Source of the DNA: Motacilla alba alba
Taxonomy: Eukaryota > Chordata > Aves > Passeriformes > Motacillidae
DNA length: 64,000 bases
Assembly (NCBI RefSeq): GCF_015832195.1
Contig: NC_052046.1
Span: forward strand, 22,560,161 to 22,624,160
Reading direction: 5' to 3'
Position numbers and translations under genes: made by a program. Positions 11,090 to 24,430 of this stretch are shown one piece after another (the first letter of the stretch is position 1; each line of letters opens with the position of its first letter). The notes beneath the pieces are model-generated. The model made no database searches. It had not been told where the DNA came from and worked only from the letters and a program-made list of their open reading frames with translations.

Positions 11090-13423
11090 AGAAAATGGGA
11101 TTTCAGTGCCAATCAGCTTAAAGATGCACTGTCTCTCTTCATAGGACCATGTTGGGCTCTGCATCAAAGTTGCACAAAATCAGAAAATGCTCCTCTGAGA
11201 GGGATTGTTTTAAATTTGACTCGTAATTCAATGTAAAATTTAGAACTTAGCTTGTAGCCAGTTTAAGAAAAAAATAACTAAGAAAAAAACTTGAATTACA
11301 AATTACCTCCTTTTACATTATTGGCAGCAGATAACTTGAAAAACATTAAGAATAATAGAATGCAATCCTTTTCTAATTATCAGTGATGGAAGAATTAGCA
11401 GTGTCCCAGGACACACCCCATTTTGTGACATATACAATATAGGTTATTGGCTGTTTTATTTAAGATATTTAAATGCTGTGTTTTGTGCAAGAACTTAGTG
11501 ATGACAGCCCTGTATTTTGTTCTTAATAATTTCTCAGGATATGTTGCACTGTGGAGAAGCAGTGCCGGAACAAATTTATTCTTGCCGGGAATGAGAGAGA
11601 GTTGCATCTTTAATTGAAACAAATTTACTATAATTGCTTGTATAAACTTCTTCCTTTTTGTTTTTTTGGGGTCGGTTGGCTGGTTGTTTTTTTGGGTTTT
11701 TTTTATAGCTATACATATATACTGGAAGATACCGTATTTCTTTATGGAGCTTACTTTGGTGTTCTACAATATTGTCCAATGTGAGGTTTAGTTTCTCATA
11801 TGAATTCCATGTACTTACAGTGAGATAGTATCTTCCACTTAACTAAATTTTGAAGCCAACCAGTGACAGAAGGTGAGTCCCACAGGAAAAATAAAAAGCC
11901 CAAACAGCCCTGAGAATTTTAAATGTAAACTTACCATTTTAAATTTGACCTGCACACATAACAAGGAATGGCCAGTCTTTTGTTTTCTGGCCTTGATACT
12001 TTTAATGAATGTTCAGTTTGCTGTTAATCTGTTCTGCAAGAGAGACTTTTTCAGAATGTGACATGAAGTAGAGGTTCTGTGAATAATGGCTTACGGGGAG
12101 CACTGTTCTGTTTCGGATTCATTAAGAGCACAGAGGTACTGCAAGGGATTGTTCGTACACTGAACGTGTCTAGCCAAAAAGGCTAGAAGTTTTTTCTTGA
12201 AGTTTTGTTGTCATAGCAAATTGAACTGAAGACATGTTTACTCTTTTATGGGTCTTCATATCACATCTTTATCCTAACTACACCAGGCAATATTCTGAAC
12301 TGTTAACTAAGTGTTTAAAAACATTGAATTGAATTATCCTCAGTGAGCAGGTTTTAAAGTTGTTTTGATGTAATTTTAACAGACTTTTGGCAAACACATA
12401 TTTCTTTATATAATAGATTTATTTAAAAAAAAAAACAACTCTTTGAAAGGTAAGCCAATTGTCATGTGTCTTGCATCACAGTGCATTCTTGCCATAAATT
12501 GCTTGTAATGCTGAAGAAGAGGGCTTTTTTAAAATGTATGAATGAATGTCAGACCTCAGAGTTGAAAGATGCACAAACCTTTGTTTGCTCCCCAAATTAA
12601 TTTGAATGTTGAACATGAAATCTAGCTGCTTATTCAATTTGTAGAACACAGTTTTCTTCACTTAGATTGAAGTAGAAAAGATAAGCTTGTTTTCATGTAT
12701 GTACTGTGTGTATGTACCATATAATACACGCAGGTTGTCATTTATATTGGAAAGACATGCTTTATTTCTGAAATACTTTTTCTTTTCTTTTCTTAAGTGG
12801 TGATTTATCAGTTCTCCCCTGACTAGTCAGGGAAGTGGCTTAGGTTAAATGCTAAAACTGTAATGTATTATATGGTATGTAATATACACAATGTTTACGC
12901 TTTCTCCATATTTTTTAGGGTATTTTCTCACATTTATTAAAGGGGTGGGGGGAGCTTGTTTCATTGTGCTACTGGTTGAAAACTTTGTGGTGAGCTACAT
13001 GTTAATCATTCAGGGGATTTTAGACAGTAGTGTGTATATCTTCATCAGGTCCATATGAGCAGATACAGCCAGTTTTTAATTTTCCTGGGGATATTTGGGC
13101 CTGATTCTCCTGTCACTTGTGCTGCTGTAAACCAGATGTGTCCTTGATGTGATGTCAGCAACATTCTGTTGGCATAACATCCGTGGAAGTGCAAGGAGAA
13201 TTTGGCCTGTTAATGCTCAGTGGACATAATAAGGATGAAGAAAGAATAAAAAAAAACATAACGATGGAATAAATGTAATATTATTTTTAATGATATTATT
13301 ATTGACATTTTTAAAGATATGATGTCATATGTGTGGGAAGAATAGTGGACAGAAATATTTCCACTTAAATTTTGTGAATATGTGTGGTACATGAGCATTT
13401 ATATGTATAAGTACACACACATA

Positions 13424-13431
13424 TGTATATA
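13424..13431 (+). promoter_or_regulatory. Candidate Pumilio-binding element in HOMER1 3' UTR
   Basis: TGTATATA matches the UGUANAUA consensus bound by Pumilio proteins, which repress many neuronal mRNAs. It lies in the probable 3' UTR, upstream of the AATAAA at 13656. An 8-mer in AT-rich DNA can occur by chance. Confidence 0.3.
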
Positions 13432-14502
13432 CAGAACATGGAAAAATTTAGATGTGCACATTTTTAATATTTTCCTATTGAAATTAAATTTAAAATTGGA
13501 AATTGATATTTGAGAATTTCTTTTTCTCATAGAATAGATAAGCTTCATTTCTTCTTTTTTTTTTTAATAATACAATTACTGAGGGCTGCACCTTTGAATT
13601 CCCAAATAGTTGCCAAACATAAATATGGGATGAGGTGGACATACGTGCACATATAAATAAAATCCTATGTCTAAGACTATTTTTAATGCTTATGTACAGT
13701 AGGCAAGCGTTTAGAATTGGTGATCTAAAGTTCATACTTAGGTGGCTATACCTACTGTAGCCTCTTCACTTCTGTTTTAACATAAAGGTTTTGCCATTTG
13801 AAACATTATGTCCCAGAAACAAGTACTGTACATTGTATCTATCTTTAATGAAACTGTGGGAATATGTATACAAGAAGACAGTGTTCAGTACTATAGCCTG
13901 AAAACATTACCATGAACTTGCACTGGAGGGGAGAGCAGTTACTTTGTGTATAAATTTAAATGGCAACTACAGTCTTGGGGAAAAAAAAAAAAGCCAACAA
14001 AAGAATTACCATAAGCCTCACAGAAATACAGAAATAGAAAAAAAAAAAAAGAAAAAAGATATTAAACCACAGTTCTTTATTTTGAAATACACTTGCTATT
14101 CTCTGGAGAATGTATTACTCTTTTTTTTTTTTCCTTAAATCTTTTTCAAGTATGTGCAAGTGATAGCAGCAGCTACCTTAATCTTTCAGGTGCTACTGGA
14201 TTTTGCATTAGTGTGTTTATGTTGTGAAATCCTGACTTTGACATAAAAATTTTTTGTAAGTATATCCCCCTCTGGGTAGCTAGTTTTTGAATTGTATTGT
14301 TCATAATCTATATGCCTCAATGATCCAGAAATTGCATTTTTCTATGTGGACAAAGTAAAACATGTGACTTAAACTATCCATTATAGATGACTAGAAGTTC
14401 CTTTTCCTGGCCAATATATCCAGGAAAGAGGAGAACAAAATGAACTGATAATGCAGAAATGCGGTTATAATGTCTCTAAGAAAATACATTTTCAGGTAAA
14501 AT

Positions 14503-14543
14503 ATAAATAAATAAATAAATAAATTAATTAATTAATTAATAAA
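14503..14543. repeat. Tetranucleotide microsatellite (TAAA)n then (TTAA)n
   Basis: About five TAAA units run into four TTAA units and end in a perfect AATAAA (14538-14543). The compound repeat may be polymorphic and may supply a poly(A) signal for HOMER1. Confidence 0.9.
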
Positions 14544-17399
14544 GGGCTAAACCAGTTGTTACACAAATAAGTATCATTTAACTCTATCGGTGGCATTCCC
14601 AAGATAATTCCTTTAGAGAAAACCCTAGAATTAACAATGCATCAATTAAAGATTAATGTCTTGGGATATGTCTTTTCAGTTGTCAGTTGTGAAAGGTTTC
14701 TGATTTCTGCTCATTTTTCTACCAGCTGGGGATTAACTTCAGGTTTGCCTTCAATAAGAGGCTAAACCTCATTTCATTCTGTCATCTTATATATTCTGTA
14801 CTGAAGTGGCTGCTGAACAGCACTCTGTGAACACTGCATTCAAAAGTCAAAATCAAAGCCATTTTTCAGAAATACTGCATGGAGAGAGGAATGGAAAACT
14901 GTTGCAGACCTTAATTCTCTGCAGAGCTGCAGATATCAGTAAAAGCACTTAACTTGGTTAGTTGTAAAAACCTTAAGGCCAAAGATAGATCTAATTAGAG
15001 ATTAGATCTGGATGTCAGAAAACAATTAAAAAAAATACCATCAAGAAACTCTATCCCAATGTGTATAGCTCAGTCTCAGTAACTGAACATGCCAGTTAAG
15101 TGCACACCTATACACTGGGGTTTCTTTTTCAGAAAATGGACCGGACTCTGCTAAGCAATGTTCAAACTGTCTTGTTTACATTTTCTTAGTAATGCTGCAT
15201 TTGTGCACTACCTCTGAACAGTGCTAAGCAGAGACCATATCATGGAATAACACACGTTATTTGAAATCTGTGTTTTTGCTTAGCAGCCTTAGTTCCTCCA
15301 CTTACTTCAGACAGGATGGATGAATTTTTCCCTGTTATGTTAAACATTTTGGAACAATGAGTGAAGTTTTGTGTTAGATCCCAGAGTCAGTTCAGCTCAT
15401 GTCCACTCTTCTGGCCATGCCTAGCCAGAAAGCAGGTGTGAATCTAAATGTCACAATACCTCTAGATACTATAGACATAAGTGGGTTTTCACACCATAAG
15501 GGGTCTCATAGCTTGCCCGCCACAACCTCTCAGGGACCTGCAGTGGCCAGTTCTGCTTCTGCATTGCTGGCAGCTCATCATAGGACCAAAGAAACACAAT
15601 ATACCTACTTTCCCCCTTATTGCTGGGTCTTGCATAAGCAGAGCTCACATGCAGTGATACATCTGGCATTCCTTAGTATTTTCAGATAAAGATATTGGAA
15701 GGAAAGTAACTATCAAAGGTGTTGTAAATTCGGGGTGGGTGAGGGAAACACAGATTTCAAACAGATTCCCTAGTGTGGAACCCTTGTGTAACTGTAAAAT
15801 AGGTGAGAATGATTAGCATAGGGAATGACAAACCACCTGAAAGGATCTCACTTTCCTTAGGTGCTCATGTCATGCTGACATTGAGCACACCTGGCTTGCC
15901 CCGAAAGTCCACTCTTGATTGCTGGAGGCTTCCCAAGGTCAGCACTGGGGGTGTTTCATGAACACAGCTGAAGTCCTGACAGTCTGCAAAGCCCATGTCC
16001 TTTCTGTCTTTTACCTTCATGACTCTAGAGGTTTGATACCAGTATTAGCCATCAGTGCTCCCTGTTTTCTGCTGCCACCAGTTCCTATGATGTTTATGTA
16101 ATGGAATTCTGAGCTGAGTTTGGGTATTTTCTTTCTTTTAACTTGGAAGTAGTTTCCAACCTTGTTCCCTGCTTTGGGAATTCTCATCTGCTCTCATCCA
16201 AGCCTCATCTCACTGCACGGATCCAGCAGTGTGTCAGGTGCTTTTGCTTCGATTAGATTGAGAATAGCAGTATAGACATTTTCTTGGAAGAGAACTTGCA
16301 TTTCTGTGACTGTGGTAATTCTTGAAGAAGAAGGTTTTTTTCCCAGTAGATCAAGAAGGAGGGCACAACTAAGGACCTTCACAAACAATACCATGCATCC
16401 AGGTGCTAAGGGGAGAGGAAGAGCTACACTTGACAAGGTATGTGTAAATATAATCTGTGTGTATGGATTTCCTCCTGTTGAATTAAATATGGTCATGCAG
16501 ATACTTGCAGAGAGGGAACAAGGCCTTTGAAATTCTCCGAGTCTGGCTTGTATTTTGTTAAATGTTCAGTGGAATTGTCTCTAAACAAAACAAAAGAAAT
16601 TTGAAGCAAAATGACCTTGTACTTGCCTGCAGGAGAAAGATATAGCCCTTACTTATGGATGGAAATTTTAACATTAAATCTATTTCTTTCTTCACATTTG
16701 AATATATATTGTTATTTTTATAATTCCAGCAGTTTTGTTTCTCAGGAATCCGCAGCAATGACAACCAGAAATTTATCAGTGTAAGGTACACTCTCTTCAA
16801 CTTTCACTTAGTGAGAGGAGCCAGGGTAGAAGTATGTAGCTGAGTGCTTCAAGTAGTATTTCATGCGAGCATCCTGCATCTAGTCCCTGCTGCACAGCCT
16901 CACTGCTACACCCTGCCAACTGCACTTGCTGTCTGTCCCAGAAGCAACCCAGGAGGGCTTACTGTCCTTTGTTCAGAAGCTGCTGCTTCAAAACTGTAGC
17001 TCTGTCATTTACCAGTCTGGAGCCCTTTTGCTCTAGAGCATTTTGCACATTGAGTTTTGCTTGCAGTGGGAGAAAAGGGGAAATTTCGTTCTGTGTATCT
17101 TAAAGAAGAAGAGTAGTATGTAGATTTGCTATAAGCTGCTTTTCCCCACCTCTTTGAAAAGCTTTATTTGAGGTGGTTATTGTTACCATTTGAACCTACC
17201 AGTCAAAACTTTCATTATCCTCTATTTCTTGCATTTTTCCTTTTGTTCTGTCTGTGTTCTTTTCTCTTGCATAACATGGAACAGCCATAACATGGAACAA
17301 CCAAACATGTTTATAGTCAATATAAGTCCTAAACTGCTTATGGAATGAGAAACATAAATATTCAGTGTCATGTTCACCCAGGAGGGACATCAGTAACCC

Positions 17400-17416
17400 A
17401 AAAAAAAAAAAAAAAA
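17400..17416. repeat. Poly(A) tract (A17)
   Basis: Seventeen A residues are followed by an A/C-rich stretch (CAAACCCAAAAACTCACCC). No adjacent retrosequence was recognised. Confidence 0.9.
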
Positions 17417-18488
17417 CAAACCCAAAAACTCACCCACACAAGAGATACCTGTGAGAATGAGGTGCTGACTTTTGTGCATGAACACCTCACCCTAAGTCAG
17501 GAAGCATTGGGGATCTTCTAAACAAGCATTACTGAAGCATGTTACTGTAAAGTACCTTGAAACACTGCTGTCTTAAAGACAGCAATGTGACTATTTTCAG
17601 AAGACATGAGTTTTCATGCTCTTCACCAATGATGATAACTGTATTGCACAAATAGAAAATACTTATAAGGCACATGTAACTCCTCAAGTCAAAATGCAAA
17701 AATGTGTTAGGATTGGCAGCAAGAGTTCCCATCAAGCTAGAGGATTTCTGTCATCAGGTGGGATAGGTGACAGGTCTTTTGCAAATGAATTATAGCTACA
17801 TTGAAAATCTCCATGAGAGAACAAGTACAAAGATGAGAACAGTTCTCTGTACCTGAGTTCAGGCTGGGAAATCCAGCTATGGGACTTAGTCTTGACCAAA
17901 AGGTTGGGCTGGTGGCAAACAGTGCTGTCGTTTCAGAGGGGTTTAAAGGAATTTTTACACAGGGGCCAAATTGCAGTGTTGAAGCTGTGACAAGGACATA
18001 AGCATCTAAAATCCAGAAGGGAATAAGGCCTCACAGAGCACAGCACTGGTCAGCTCTGTGACTGAGCAAGCAACTGCACTGTAACCACTGATGTGCCCAA
18101 ACATGGAATCGTCTCTCTGAACTTGGCAATGAGGGTGGTTCACTTATGGGATAAGAAAAACAGGTTCACGAGCCTTGAGGCCAGTTTTACAGCTCAGCAA
18201 TAGCTGCTAGGTGGCTGTGGAATTTGCCGTAACATTTCAAGTCTCTCTTTTGAGGAGCTGCACCAGAAGAGGGGGCCACTACTAGAGGCAGTTGTAAGGT
18301 GACCTCCACGGCTCCCACAAGCACAGTGCTGGGTCTTACACGGCATAAATGCTGGCATGCAGCTACTTACTAGATAGCTGGTGATAGTGGAATGTCAAGG
18401 GATCAGGCCTTCATCAGCTGGAAGGTCTTGACAGATTTAAATGAAGAAATTCTAATTCACAATATTTCAGGGTAAATTGTTTGGGGGT

Positions 18489-18519
18489 TTTGTTTGTTTG
18501 TTTTTTGTTTTTTTTTTTT
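18489..18519. repeat. T-rich low-complexity tract
   Basis: GTTT units grade into poly(T). Confidence 0.85.
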
Positions 18520-19726
18520 ACTGAAACTTCACAGCTTGCTATTGCAATGACACATTGATGGGTTAATAGAAGACACTGTAGTGTTCTCTTGGAGAACAGC
18601 TAGGCTCCTTCCACTGAGAAGGGAGCAGAAGCTAAAGTTTGCATTCAATCACTTAGCCAAGCTGGCACTACTGACAGTACCAAGCATTTCCTTATCCAGA
18701 AGCATCCGTGCAACCTTGAGCATCCACCAAGGACTGCAGCAAATTAATTCATCTGGGCCTCAAAAGGCTGGGATTCTGTAGTCATCTCAGGCAGCTAAAG
18801 CCTGGGAGCAGAACCCAGGTTTATCCCATAAGGCTGACAGTCTCAACAAATGCTGTCTGGGACACAAAGTTTCTGTTCAAAGTTTCTTACTGCAAATAGA
18901 GATTAAAAGCTGAATACTTGAAGGATTGGGGTTTTCTGCAAAATAGGACATAGCACTAACATGAAAATGTAATTTTGAATATTTAAATATAATGCATGTT
19001 ATTTTGTACACCAATTAAGCAAAGCATGCCCTGGTAGGCACTGTGTGGCTCATGTTTCCCCGGAATACATAGCCCAAGTAGGTATTTTTCTTTTTTTCTT
19101 TTAAGAGTGACAAACCTGATCTCCTAAACAGAGATTTGCTTTAACTAATAGAACCTTTGACTGAGGACAATTTCTGCACTCCTCTGATCTTTCCTCAGAA
19201 TGGCTGAATGAGAATAAGCACCCTCCAAGTATCACTTGGGGTTTTTTCACCATCTCCTAGCCACAAGCCCTGATGGAATGGCCCATGAATGGTCAGATCT
19301 CACAAAAGCCAAGAGCCTGACTCACTGAGCACAGTTTAACTTAGAGCTGAGTGACAGAGCAAGGTATGGGTGTGTCAGGGGACACACTGTTGTAAAGTGG
19401 GGGAAATAAATTTCCTCCAACAGTGGCGCTGGGCAGAAGAAGAATGAACTTTATGTTTCAACTTACTCTGCTATTAAGAGAAGACTTTTTAGCAGCAGAA
19501 ATCTTTAGGAAACCATGACAAAAATATATGTGCACCATCAACAGTATAGGATATGTGCTTTTTTCCTTTTGATACTATAAATATTATTTCATAATGCTAA
19601 TTTAAGACTTTTTTTTTAACATGTCATTAGAAACCAAGAGCAGTGTGCAGCAGTTTCTCTGTCAAATTGTTTTCACAGGACTTCATCCACTCCAACAGTC
19701 ATTTTACTCACAGCCAAATGCATGTT

Positions 19727-19740
19727 GGGGGGGGGGGGGG
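19727..19740. repeat. Poly(G) run, 14 G
   Basis: An uninterrupted G14 lies in an otherwise AT-rich intergenic region. It could form a G-quadruplex, and its length is error-prone in sequencing. Confidence 0.9.
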
Positions 19741-22700
19741 AAATGACCATCCTTTTATAGTTCTTCGAAAGAAGTTGATTCATAAATGTCTGTTACTGGT
19801 GTTTAAATTGTGCTTTTAACATGCATGGCTGTTTGAGCATGCACTGATGATTTTGTATGCTAAGAACTCAGTTACACTCTTACTGAAATTGAATGGGATT
19901 AAAATAAAGTACTGAGGAAGAAATAGTTAATGTAAGCGCTTTGTATGAATTGCATGATTCTTCAATCTTCTTTATTCCTGACTTTTAAACAGTAATGTAC
20001 AGAGGGAATGTGATACTAATTAGAAAAGTTGTTAAGATGAAAGAATGAAGTAAACAGTGACTTATGTTTGAAAGACTGTGAATGTACTTAGTCTTATGTA
20101 AGCAATGTGGGGTATAGTGAGACATCTCAGAGAAGTCAAGAAGGCTGCTGCATTCCATGGTGAGGAGAGTGACAAGAAAGCAAAACAGATGATTTGCCTG
20201 TGTCACAAGTATCTCCAACAAACATCCCACGAGCAGCACAAAACTACAATAGGAAAAAGGAGTAAGACAGCAGATACAGCGTGAATGTGAATATAACTTT
20301 TGCTTTGGTTTAGGTTCTTTTTATCCCAAAGTTTTGGTTGATTAATGATGCAAATCTCAGCAACAACACAGGCAGCAGCTTTAACAGCACAGAGTAATCC
20401 ACCAGTCCTTCCTGTGGAGGCAACAGTTCAAGGGAGATGTGCTGTTTTTGAGCTGATGAAAATCTGGACAGTGAGCATGACTGTGGTGAAGATTTGCATA
20501 AAGTTTAGAGAAAGTAGTAAGAGACTGAGAATCTTACTGCAAAGGGGGAAAGGGCAGAAACGCTTCTCTGTGGGATGAGTTCTGCAGGATGGAGATTTGG
20601 ACAGACTTGCAGCACTTCTGTGAGCAAGGTAGGTTACATGATGATGATGCTGTAGCTTCTTGGGAACACCTCTGGGATAGTTTTCTGCTGAAGGGCAGTT
20701 TGTGTAAGCAAAGTGATGCCTGTACAGTTAAATAGCTGACATGGTACACCTAAGGTTTAAGACACCATTTCATCCATTTTTATGGACATTATAACCTTCC
20801 TTTACAAACAGTAAAAACACAGTAGCACAACTCTGTAATGGTAGATTTAGACAGTGATCTGTGCCTTGTGCATAAAGCTCCAGCTGTGTTGGTGGCAGTG
20901 ACATGCTGATGGCTTGCTGATCCCAAGATTCAGAGATACTGTGGCAGTCCAGGATTCCTCTAAGCTTCCTACAATTGCAGGAAGAATGAAGCCTATAAAA
21001 TGGCTTCTCCCTATGATGGGAAGCAGCAGTGAGAACTGCTGAGTTCATAGGTTTTGGAAAAAAGCATCTGTGAAATACACCTTCCATTTTTACTTCTTTC
21101 CATTTTATCTACTGCCTCTGTTGAGCATTAAGAGGTGGAACAGAGACAAACTCTGCATGTTATCAGTAGTTCCCGTTTCAGAGGCACTGTGGCCCACTGA
21201 GTATTTATTCACAATGTACCTTTGATTTACATCTGACATGTAACAAGCAGGAAAAAAAAGACAGTTCTTTCATCTTCTGTGTTGTACAAACAAGAGGCCT
21301 TATTTTGCATGGCATACCACTGTCTTTTAAGTCTGCCTACAGATAATATTCACTCATCTGCAATCCTGATGCATACACTAAATTCACTTCCAACCTGTAT
21401 GGATACTGTAGAGAGTTATAAAAAAACAATCTACTTATCTACTGAAGCCAATGCCAATCAGAACCAGCTGATGGAGCCTAAGTTTGTCCTGCAGAGCAAA
21501 TCCTGTGCAGGCACCCACATCAAGGTCACACACTGCCAGAGGTTTAGGAACAGACCTCAGACACAAGTATAAATAACTCTTTTCTCTCTTAAGTCAGCAA
21601 TGATCAAGGAACTGATTATTTCAAAACATATTTCCTACTTGTTCTACATGTTCTGCCATAACTCAAAATTAAGAGTCATTATTACCTGGCATGAAAAACA
21701 CCACTAGGAAACCAAAGCCAGACAGCTTTCAATTTTGTACAAGACATGTTGCAATGTAGATTTGCACTACAAATACAAAGTTGGTTTCATGTTGCTCTTT
21801 GAAATGCCCTTTTTCTTGTTTTCTCAGGACTGTAATGGCACTAAAAAGTTCCTGTTCCAGAAATACACTGTTTTTTTGTTTCCTCATGTTAAGGAACCAA
21901 CTAGAAATAGAACCTGCCTGCACTGCACCAAAAAAACATAGAAGAAAAAATGGAAAAGAGATACAATATAAAGATAACTTTTTTACAAGATTTAGGTCTA
22001 CATAAATAATAACACAAAATGGCTAGAGCACTAAAAGGAAGAACTTAGCCACAAACACTATGAACTCTAGTTAGGGACATGGTAGGTGTAAATAAGGGTG
22101 CTAAGCTCTTAACATTTCTGTATTTAAACTTTCACCGTTTTTCATAGAGTGTTTCTGTCTTTTGATCAAGAGATGGAAAGTGGGTGTGATTTGTAATTAC
22201 GCACAACTACCCAGCATCATTTTGGAGCAAGGTTCTTCTGTAATACTTAAATTGTTCATGTGGCTTCATTTACAAAGATGCTACCTAAATACAAATATTC
22301 CATGCTGCAACACAGCTTAGATGCAAGCACCTACCATAAACCATGACAGAGAATTTGAGGAGTTGTAATACCAATGGGAAGTGAAATGAATTAGATCTGA
22401 AATTGTTTTTTTGTGGGAACCAAACCGTACCAGAAGTATTTTTAAATGCTCATACATAATCAAAGTTAAAACCAAGACAGTGATCAAATAAATATCCTTT
22501 AATAAAGAAAAGAGGAATAATTTTAAAGCACCAAAACTGTGAGTATGATGTTACATCGCATGTACAATAAGGTGAATGCAGTACTTTGCAAACAGGTTTA
22601 AATTTCTGAATGATGATAATAAAACTCCATGAAATACACAGCAATAAACTTGCACTGCAGAAAAGCTACACTAAAGAAAAAAGACCAAGAAGCAGACAAT

Positions 22701-24403
22701 TAAAACTTTTTTTAGTTTCTAGGTATTGCTAGAAATCTTTGTTTAGTTATTAAACTTTTTTTTAAACATACTTGTGCTTAATACTTAATAACTTTGAGCA
22801 TTGTCAGGCATAGTAAATTTGCAGAGTTGTTTACATTAAAATATGCATTTAATATGTCCTTTTGAATATAATGGAATTAAAGAACTTTCTTAAAGCCAAG
22901 CACAATGTGCTAGTAGTGTCTTAGTCTAATGATAATATTGCACAAAGCTAGTGAATGGAAAATTTGTTTTCATTATTTCTTATTTATTCTACAGGCTTAA
23001 CAAAGAAGTTAGTTTCATTAAGCTTCACTGGCTTAATTCATGTAAGACAACTTGCAGCCATCTGTATTTCTTTAGCTTTCCTTTCATGATAACATGTTTG
23101 TATACACGTAAAATGAAATTCAAAATATACAGCAAGAGCAAAAACACGTTGGAAGATGTTAAGTGAATATCCCCAATGCCCAACACCTATTTACCAATTC
23201 AGAAGTCAAAACTATGTTTATACTCTGAAAATCAAGCCAGTTTATGGCAAATTAATTCCTGGAAAGGTGACAGTCTCTGGAATAAAGTCTCTGCAGAGTT
23301 TGGACTATATGCACCAAAATGGTCTTCATCCTTTCTACTTGTTTTCAATGGGCATACTACTGGTTAATGAGCTTTAGATAATGCTCTACACATTAATATT
23401 AAAAACTCAGCAGAATAAAATTAATTGCTTGGTCATTTTCCATATTAGAGGTACAGAGCATTCACATTTGAGAATGGAAAGATGACCTTTTCTGTCAAAT
23501 TCTGAAGCTCTGAGCCACAGAAAATAGAAGACCTGAATCACAATAAAAATACATAAATGTCAGGTTGCAGATTCACCGAAGTCAGAGCTGTGAGTTTTGG
23601 ATAAACAGTCAAACTGAACAGGAAGTACAAAGACCCATATATGCAACAGCCCCTCCCACAAATATATTGGCATGCCCGCCCTCCCTCCCTTGACCCTCCT
23701 AAAAATTCTAAGTATTTATGTATTAGGCAGCAATTAAATATAAATTCACTTTGTAGGAAAACTTCAATTACAGTATATTTATAGGTTAAAAATAGCCATT
23801 GTGTTGATGGCATTGATAGCAGTATGTTGATGTGCTAATTACACCAAAGAGCAATTTGCAGTCAAGTTTAAGATGACCTACTGTCTGTCAGCTCCAAGAG
23901 GACTGAAATCATGCAACATGCTCTCCCAGTAAGGTGCTTCTGTTACTCCTTTTCTTTGCAAGAAGCTTTGCTTGTTCTTAACATCAATTCTGTAGTGTGA
24001 AACATCAACAACATATTGTCCATGCTTATGAAATCATTACCAGAAATACATCCAGGTAATTTAATTACATAAGCATTACAATGAAAATAAAATCTGATTA
24101 CATGCATGAGCAAATTTGATTTACAAATTACACTCCTGAAATTCAGTGCAACAAATGGAATAAGGGTAACATTAACCAATAATGTTTCTGCCTCCTCAAT
24201 AAGTTGCATCTTCAATAATGCATCTATCATTACTTTATTATTAAACAGTACAGAATATAGTGCTTATACTCAAAATGATTCTTTACAAATAATGTAGTGA
24301 AGTATGTTGAGTTCTATCCCCAATTCAGTCACAAAAGTACACAATATATAATCATACTAATTTATTTTACAAGTGTCTGGTGTAGAATGCAGACTGTCAG
24401 ATT

Positions 24404-24430
24404 AAAAAAAAAAAAAAACAAACAAAAAAA
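24404..24430. repeat. A-rich low-complexity tract
   Basis: A15 at 24404-24418 is followed by ACAAACAAAAAAAAC-type sequence. It lies within the probable JMY 3' UTR. Confidence 0.85.

Larger units (their letters stand above)
11090..14560 (+). other. HOMER1: HOMER1 probable 3' UTR
   Basis: This AT-rich sequence follows the HOMER1 stop codon with no competing gene. Canonical AATAAA hexamers occur at 11890-11895, 13245-13250, 13268-13273, 13656-13661 and 14538-14543, so the 3' UTR probably ends at one of these. A further AATAAA at 19903-19908 could serve a longer form. The end at about 14560 is a guess based on the last signal of the cluster. Small open frames here (for example 11395-11779 and 13490-13735 on the - strand) are chance frames in low-complexity DNA. 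Confidence 0.5.
14561..22960. other. Intergenic region between HOMER1 and JMY
   Basis: No coding exon, RNA gene or clear transposon was recognised. Open frames such as 15399-15689 (+), 16194-16496 (-), 20345-20578 (+) and 20770-21087 (-) lack family resemblance. The region holds poly(A) at 17400-17416, a GT/T-rich tract at 18489-18519, a G14 run at 19727-19740 and a small perfect hairpin at 14987-15009. Both borders depend on uncertain poly(A) sites. Confidence 0.55.

Noticed and set aside
15399..15689. 96-codon + strand frame in intergenic DNA
   Set aside because: No recognisable domain, no exon context and an overlapping frame on the other strand. Length is compatible with chance.
24404..24430. 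Possible SINE or processed retrocopy tail
   Set aside because: No element body, target duplication or gene-like sequence was seen next to the A-rich run.
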